Of a stretch of 64,000 nt of DNA, positions 60,201-64,000 are shown one piece after another. The position numbers and the translations under genes were made by a program. The stretch is taken from the NCBI GenBank assembly GCA_959347315.1, contig OY365815.1:14613459-14677458 (forward strand). The letters are read 5' to 3'. The notes under the pieces are model-generated. The model did no database searches. It was not told where the DNA came from and saw only the letters and a list, made by a program, of their open reading frames with translations. Every line of letters starts with the position of its first letter. Position 1 is the first letter of the stretch. The DNA is from Bimastos eiseni. Its lineage: Eukaryota; Annelida; Clitellata; Crassiclitellata; Lumbricidae.

Positions 60201-62751
60201 ACTGCTACTTTGACAGGTTTACAGCAAACACAGCAAACTAGCTAAATCCATGACAATATTAACAGATGCAGGCCTGTGATATTAAAACAACTAGTACAAA
60301 ATCCTCCACAAATAGCCAGAAATTACGAGAAACTACAGGACAGGACTAAAATATGCAAACTTGTGAAAATCTATCCAACTAATGCTTCATGCACTTCTCA
60401 AATTCAACTGACTTCCAGATGCTCATGCTTCATCTTGAAACAAGCAACTTTAATCTTTAGACAAATTTAAAAGTTGAAGACAAATGCTTAAGTAGAGCAA
60501 TGAAACATAAGATAATTAATTATTCACTAATCTAAAATTTGGTAATTTGCGTCCATCAATGAAATTCAGATTTTATCTGAGTACTATTTACAGAAATTCA
60601 GAGCCTTAGAGTGTTTCACAATCAGGTATTCATTCTGTTGTTATGCTGATAGCCTGATGGAATTTGTTGGAAACTTCAAAGAAATTGAGAATATTGTTTC
60701 TGACTGTTTTGAAGACCGTCCCCATGTCCCTGACCTGTTTATCTGGCACAACTAACACCAGTCATCTCATTGTGTTGAACTAACCTATTAACCTCTCACT
60801 CTTTGGCCAAGACCTTGAGTGGGTTTACAACCAACATAACTTATCATTTATCATATTGTAATTTGACAGATATTTTTTTAATCATTATTTAGTCTGTTAT
60901 AATATACAGGATAATTTAACACAGCTTGTACAGGAAAGAGAACTTTTGCACTCGCTTCCAGTGCTTGTCGCCACAACTTCAATAAGAAATTAAGCATGCA
61001 GGGATAAAACCAGTAGAGACCAAGACACTATCACTTAATTGGAAAGGGCCATAAATCACTTGTATAAGGAAGTGGATCCCCCGAGTAGTTTCCTTGAAGA
61101 AACACTACATAAGTTCTCGAAAAAATGAATCAAGTTCGATATAGAAAAGCGTGGGCAATGAGCATGGATGTAGAATGCATGCCTTTATTCATACAATTCT
61201 GATCACACCATGTACACACAAAGAAGCAGACACACACAACACACACACCTACACACACACACTTCCCTGCCATTCTGCCGAACACTGAACTGGTAGCTCT
61301 TCAACAAATCAAAATCACAATCCGTGTTTAAAGCATATTTGTATAATGCTGCTTTAATACTTTAATAAAGCAGTGCTCTCAACTGCATGTCTGTCAAATA
61401 GCAAATTTCTAAAACCTTGCAGCTTAAGTAACAATGAAATAGATTCATGATCAAATATTTGCTATCCTTGAATGCTTAACCATTGTTCTTTACAATGGAT
61501 CGTGTTATGCATCATCCATCATCATCAGTCAGTTCATTTATGGGGACAATGTTGTAACAAGCAGTCACTTGTATCGGATTCTGGTCCAAAGGGTTGAGCT
61601 CATGACAAGTGAGTTCAAATGTGGATGACAATTCCTGAAGTTTCAAAGAGCTGTACAATCATTGGAAATGCAAAAAGGTTGTCTAGCTAACAGATGCAAT
61701 TGTGTACAAGAAAATTTGATCTGCACAGGATTGTGTATATGTGAGCAAAACAAAACTGGTATTTTAGGGGCTTTAAAATCTATGTTTTTGATGGCTGTGA
61801 TTGGATATCTCTTTATTAGCTTTTGCCACTTTTGAAATGATCAATCTTACAGTTATTATTTACTTGGCATGAGAATAAGATAAGTGTAATCCCAAATGTC
61901 AAGATTCTAGTTCATTTTACTGTAGTTCACTTACTTTGGGTGCTTCAGTCTGTTAATGCAACACATTGTTTATATAATGTGAAATGCAAAAAATATATTA
62001 CTGTTAAATAATTTAGTAGTTTGTTAAACTTTTGATGTGATGTGGTGAAATATTGCTCATCATTAGTTTAAATAGTTTAATTGGAATGACTCAAAACCCT
62101 AAAATAATTGGGGGGAAATTGTAAGTTTTTTAACCTATTATAGTATTATACATTGTTCTGAATTTCTTTCTAAACACAAAATATCTCTATATGCTTGTAT
62201 TACCAAATTGTACACTGTCATACTAGTTAACATCATCGTCAGTCAGTTCATTTATGGGGACAATGTTGTAACAAGCAGTCACTTGTACTGGATTCTGGTC
62301 CAAAAGGTTAGACTCATGACAAGTGGGTTCCTATCTGTTCCTCACCTCTTGCTATCTCATCACATTCAAAACTAAAACACTGCTTTTTCACAAATCCTAT
62401 CCTGATTCATCCGCTTCCCCATACCTCCAACGTTGCTTCAACTCCAAATCTTGACCTCTGCCCATCGAGTTTGGTTATATTAAGCGACTGTGAATAAGGT
62501 GATTCCCGCGACTTCACTTTCGTGGGCGCTGTATAAATGTTGAGTTTACGATTACGATACTAATACTTTATTTGAACAAGATCAAACTTGTGATTCCAAT
62601 CAATCGCGGACCGGTACCGGGCAGCGGATCAGTTTAAATAACATTGAATGAGAGTATCAAGAATCCTACCGATGATTTCCCTGCGCCGTGTCTTGTGGGG
62701 CTCCTCAGTGTACACCCACTCGAAGTCATTCTTCGATACTCGCTGTCCCAT
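54091..62751 (-). CDS. DEGS1: Sphingolipid delta(4)-desaturase, DEGS1 type (3 coding exons)
   Basis: The assembled product is 331 residues; vertebrate DEGS1 is about 323. The enzyme introduces the 4,5-trans double bond into dihydroceramide to form ceramide, in the ER membrane, using O2 and cytochrome b5 electrons. Seen: MGQRVS start (N-myristoylation pattern MGxxxS), [10 protein letters not shown] near residue 10, hydrophobic membrane segments at about 45-80, 105-125, 160-180 and 190-225, and three histidine boxes: HEISH (89-93), HLEHH (128-132) and HNEHH (259-263), with [16 protein letters not shown] around the third. All catalytic histidines are present and no frame break is needed. The tail is acidic ([10 protein letters not shown]). 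Assignment to DEGS1 rather than DEGS2 rests on general similarity. Confidence 0.97.
55370..55640 (-). mobile_element. LINE 3' fragment, minus strand
   Basis: The minus-strand translation reads [20 protein letters not shown] then LSLFKGVSF, the AFSVVGPxxWNxLP...LFKxxLF ending. A three-copy CAGGGTTTCCATGCxACAC patch and a GAGGTGCTATATAAATT tail follow. Confidence 0.82.
57100..57275 (-). mobile_element. tRNA-derived SINE, minus strand
   Basis: On the minus strand the head TGGCACAGTGGCCGATTGGT then TAGAGTGGTCGGCCC is followed by GAGCGGGTTAAACCCTTGTC (B-box region). The body ACCTTGTGCAGGTCTTCTGC, TCACAATTGCTC matches the SINE at 38034-39545. Confidence 0.78.
57346..58088 (-). CDS. DEGS1: DEGS1 exon 2 (all three histidine boxes)
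   Basis: A 743-base exon, residues 28-275, from [15 protein letters not shown] to NIPGSKLPQ, after acceptor GATCTGCAG. Donor GTAATA, phase 0. It carries the whole desaturase core. Confidence 0.97.
58355..58831. mobile_element. PIF/Harbinger-like MITE, copy 2 (477 bp)
   Basis: It starts GGGGCCGTCCACATATTACG and ends AATATATTAATGGGCCC, flanked by a 3-bp TTA duplication (58352-58354 and 58832-58834). It is homologous along its length to 45245-45700 (shared words include TATTACGTA, GGAGGGGGTTTC, GTCTAATTATGA and AAATAGCCT). It sits 266 bases before DEGS1 exon 2 in the gene's direction. Confidence 0.87.
59770..59975 (-). mobile_element. Possible tRNA-derived SINE, minus strand
   Basis: On the minus strand, GTTAGCGTGGTGGACTTTTA (A-box region) is followed by GAGGTCACGGATTAAAATTC (B-box region), the same layout as the SINE at 21763. 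The body is diverged. Confidence 0.55.
61220..61262. repeat. (AC)n microsatellite
   Basis: ACACAC-rich tract with a few interruptions. Confidence 0.85.
61524..61617. repeat. Direct repeat, copy 1 (about 95 bp)
   Basis: Begins near CAGTCAGTTCATTTATGGGG and runs through GTAACAAGCAGTCACTTGTA to CATGACAAGTGAGTTC. The second copy, about 709 bases further on, differs at only a handful of positions. Confidence 0.85.
62233..62328. repeat. Direct repeat, copy 2 (about 95 bp)
   Basis: Near-identical to 61524-61617 (CAGTCAGTTCATTTATGGGG ... CATGACAAGTGGGTTC). It may be the shared start of two retroposon copies, as a LINE-tail sequence follows this one. Confidence 0.85.
62335..62560 (+). mobile_element. 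LINE 3' tail fragment
   Basis: It ends TTCGTGGGCGCTGTATAAAT then GTTGAGTTTACGATTACGAT, the tail type found elsewhere in the window. Upstream, AACACTGCTTTTTCACAAAT corresponds to the LKTxLF region. It stops about 110 bases before DEGS1 exon 1. Confidence 0.6.
62670..62751 (-). CDS. DEGS1: DEGS1 exon 1
   Basis: Encodes [20 protein letters not shown] then TRRREII. The ATG (62751-62749) has A at -3 and G at +4. Donor GTAGGA, phase 1. Open frames on the opposite strand here are shadows. Confidence 0.95.
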
Positions 62752-62940
62752 TGTGTTGAAGAATCAGATGCCTGTACGGTCTTCCGCGTTGTCGGTTTCT
62801 CTTACTTCTTTCTCTTTCTTAATTCTGATCGTATTTAAAATGCCACTTATCACAACCCAAACCGCATCTTACCAGCATCTGTAGTCGTAGATTCACCATT
62901 ATGAGAGGCTACATACGAGACGCAACAGATTTAATCAAGA

Positions 62941-62950
62941 GCGCCATCTT
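62941..62950 (-). promoter_or_regulatory. YY1-type site in the DEGS1 promoter or 5' UTR
   Basis: The minus strand reads AAGATGGCGC, matching the YY1 core AAGATGGCG, about 190 bases before the DEGS1 ATG and in the same orientation. Such sites are frequent at TATA-less start sites. Function is inferred. Confidence 0.5.
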
Positions 62951-62951
62951 G

Positions 62952-62965
62952 TGTCTCATGAGACA
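62952..62965. promoter_or_regulatory. 14-bp perfect palindrome beside the YY1-type site
   Basis: TGTCTCATGAGACA is fully self-complementary and starts two bases from the YY1-type word. It may be a dimeric factor site. No factor can be named with confidence. Confidence 0.4.
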
Positions 62966-64000
62966 GTTGAAAACTACATTACGGCAGTGAAAACAAAATT
63001 CTGGCGTAAAATCTTAGTTGCTTTTGTTTACTATGAGAATGAGTAACACTTCTTGTGTTTAATAAACCCTTTTACACAATGGGAATATTTGGTGTACCAT
63101 CAACTGCTAGATGGCAGTAAAGTTTCCTTTATGAAAATGACGTAGTACATATCTGATTCACGATGTCTAATCATGTCTGGCGGTTAAAGCACGACACCAG
63201 CACGATCGAGACGACGTTTAACCACGTGACGTGATGTACTAGACTGCACTACTTTGGATAAGGAAGTGGCAGTGTTAAAGACAAACGAAATAGGCCCTCC
63301 ATAAAACTGAAACTTCCATTAAAACTTTAGAAATGGAATGAATAAACGATGCGCCCCATTTCTATAGCGTCCTAGATTCTGGTAGCATCCTGTTCGATCC
63401 TGCAATAATTAGGCTAAATTGGATAAGGCCTAGATCCTCCACTGCAGTTCCTCTGTTTGATTGGGTGCCACGTTCTTTAAGGTCTCATAGTATGATCTTG
63501 GGAGCACGTGATTTAAAACTAGCCAATCCATCATGGATTAATATTATCGGAATAGTGAATCCCTCATTCATGATAGGCCTAATCATCCCACTCCACAAGT
63601 TGTCAGTAAGCCCTTAGGCCTACTAAAATTACGAAAGAAATTGGACTGTGAAAATAATATAATATTACGATGTCGGTCTTCAAATCAAACCATTTTTATT
63701 TTTAAGCATCAATCAGCACAGGTTAAAAACATCAAGGTAAGTGAAGAGACGAATACAGTATCATAAATGCAGAAGAAAAATCACAACAAATGACAGATGA
63801 GGTCTAGGCCTACCTGCTGTCGAGCAGGTACAGACCTTAATAGAAAAGAAGAAACAGCTAGGCCTAGGTTGTTGAATAGGAGGAAACTTTAAGGCTTTTT
63901 AAAAGAACCAATCCTATTGTAGGCAATCCAACCACTTCACCAGGTTATTTGCTCATTGGTTTCATACATAATTAGACCTATATAATTAGCAATCGATCAA
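62966..64000. other. Upstream flank of DEGS1, no gene seen
   Basis: Apart from the E-box, the sequence holds several TAGGCCTA words (63597-63621, 63806-63866) and no open frame of note. Confidence 0.5.
63223..63228. promoter_or_regulatory. E-box CACGTG upstream of DEGS1
   Basis: ACCACGTGACGTGATG contains a palindromic CACGTG followed by a GACGT half-site, about 470 bases before the start codon. It is a candidate bHLH-zip site only. Confidence 0.3.

Larger units (their letters stand above)
58089..62669 (-). other. DEGS1 intron 1
   Basis: A 4.6-kb intron. It holds a PIF/Harbinger-like MITE (58355-58831), a SINE-like piece (59770-59975), an AC microsatellite (61220-61262), a duplicated 95-base segment (61524 and 62233) and a LINE tail (62335-62560). 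The parts at 58832-59770 and 59976-61200 show nothing recognisable. Confidence 0.6.

Overview
The window is eukaryotic, AT-rich, intron-rich and packed with degenerate transposons. Two protein-coding genes can be assembled from conserved exons, and they point tail to tail. The frequent TAGGCCTA-type words, the tRNA-derived SINEs, the CR1/L2-like LINE tails (a GGCGCTATATAAAT-type end) and the gene sequences suggest a marine invertebrate, perhaps a deuterostome such as an echinoderm or hemichordate. That placement is inference from style, not proof.

Left flank (1-4685): a fold-back element with about 278-base inverted arms, degenerate GTTAGGG arrays, a 15-bp minisatellite, and a putative promoter with a palindrome holding two opposed CCAAT boxes.

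Gene 1 (4686-45824, + strand): a CARMIL-family gene (capping protein, Arp2/3 and myosin-I linker; LRRC16 family). I could assemble all of it as 30 coding exons whose phases agree throughout, giving 1190 residues: PH domain, leucine-rich-repeat solenoid, helical dimerisation region, capping-protein-binding region with CPI and CSI motifs, and a very short proline-containing tail. Exon 7 is preceded by an array of eight copies of its own 3' splice site. The introns hold LINE 3' ends, tRNA SINEs, two hAT-like elements (one inserted in a SINE with an 8-bp target duplication), a PIF/Harbinger-like MITE and several minisatellites.

Intergenic (45825-54090): the probable 3' UTR of gene 1, then MITEs, LINE and SINE fragments and TA microsatellites. 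No gene is convincing there.

Gene 2 (62751-54091, - strand): DEGS1-type sphingolipid delta-4 desaturase, complete in 3 coding exons, 331 residues, with three histidine boxes and an N-myristoylation-type start. Its introns hold a second copy of the PIF/Harbinger-like MITE, SINEs and LINE fragments. Its upstream region has a YY1-type site, a 14-bp palindrome and an E-box.

The two genes act in separate processes, actin-filament capping control and ceramide synthesis. I see no operon-like or functional link. No prokaryotic, CRISPR or phage system is present. The most unusual local structure is the duplicated splice-acceptor array in gene 1.
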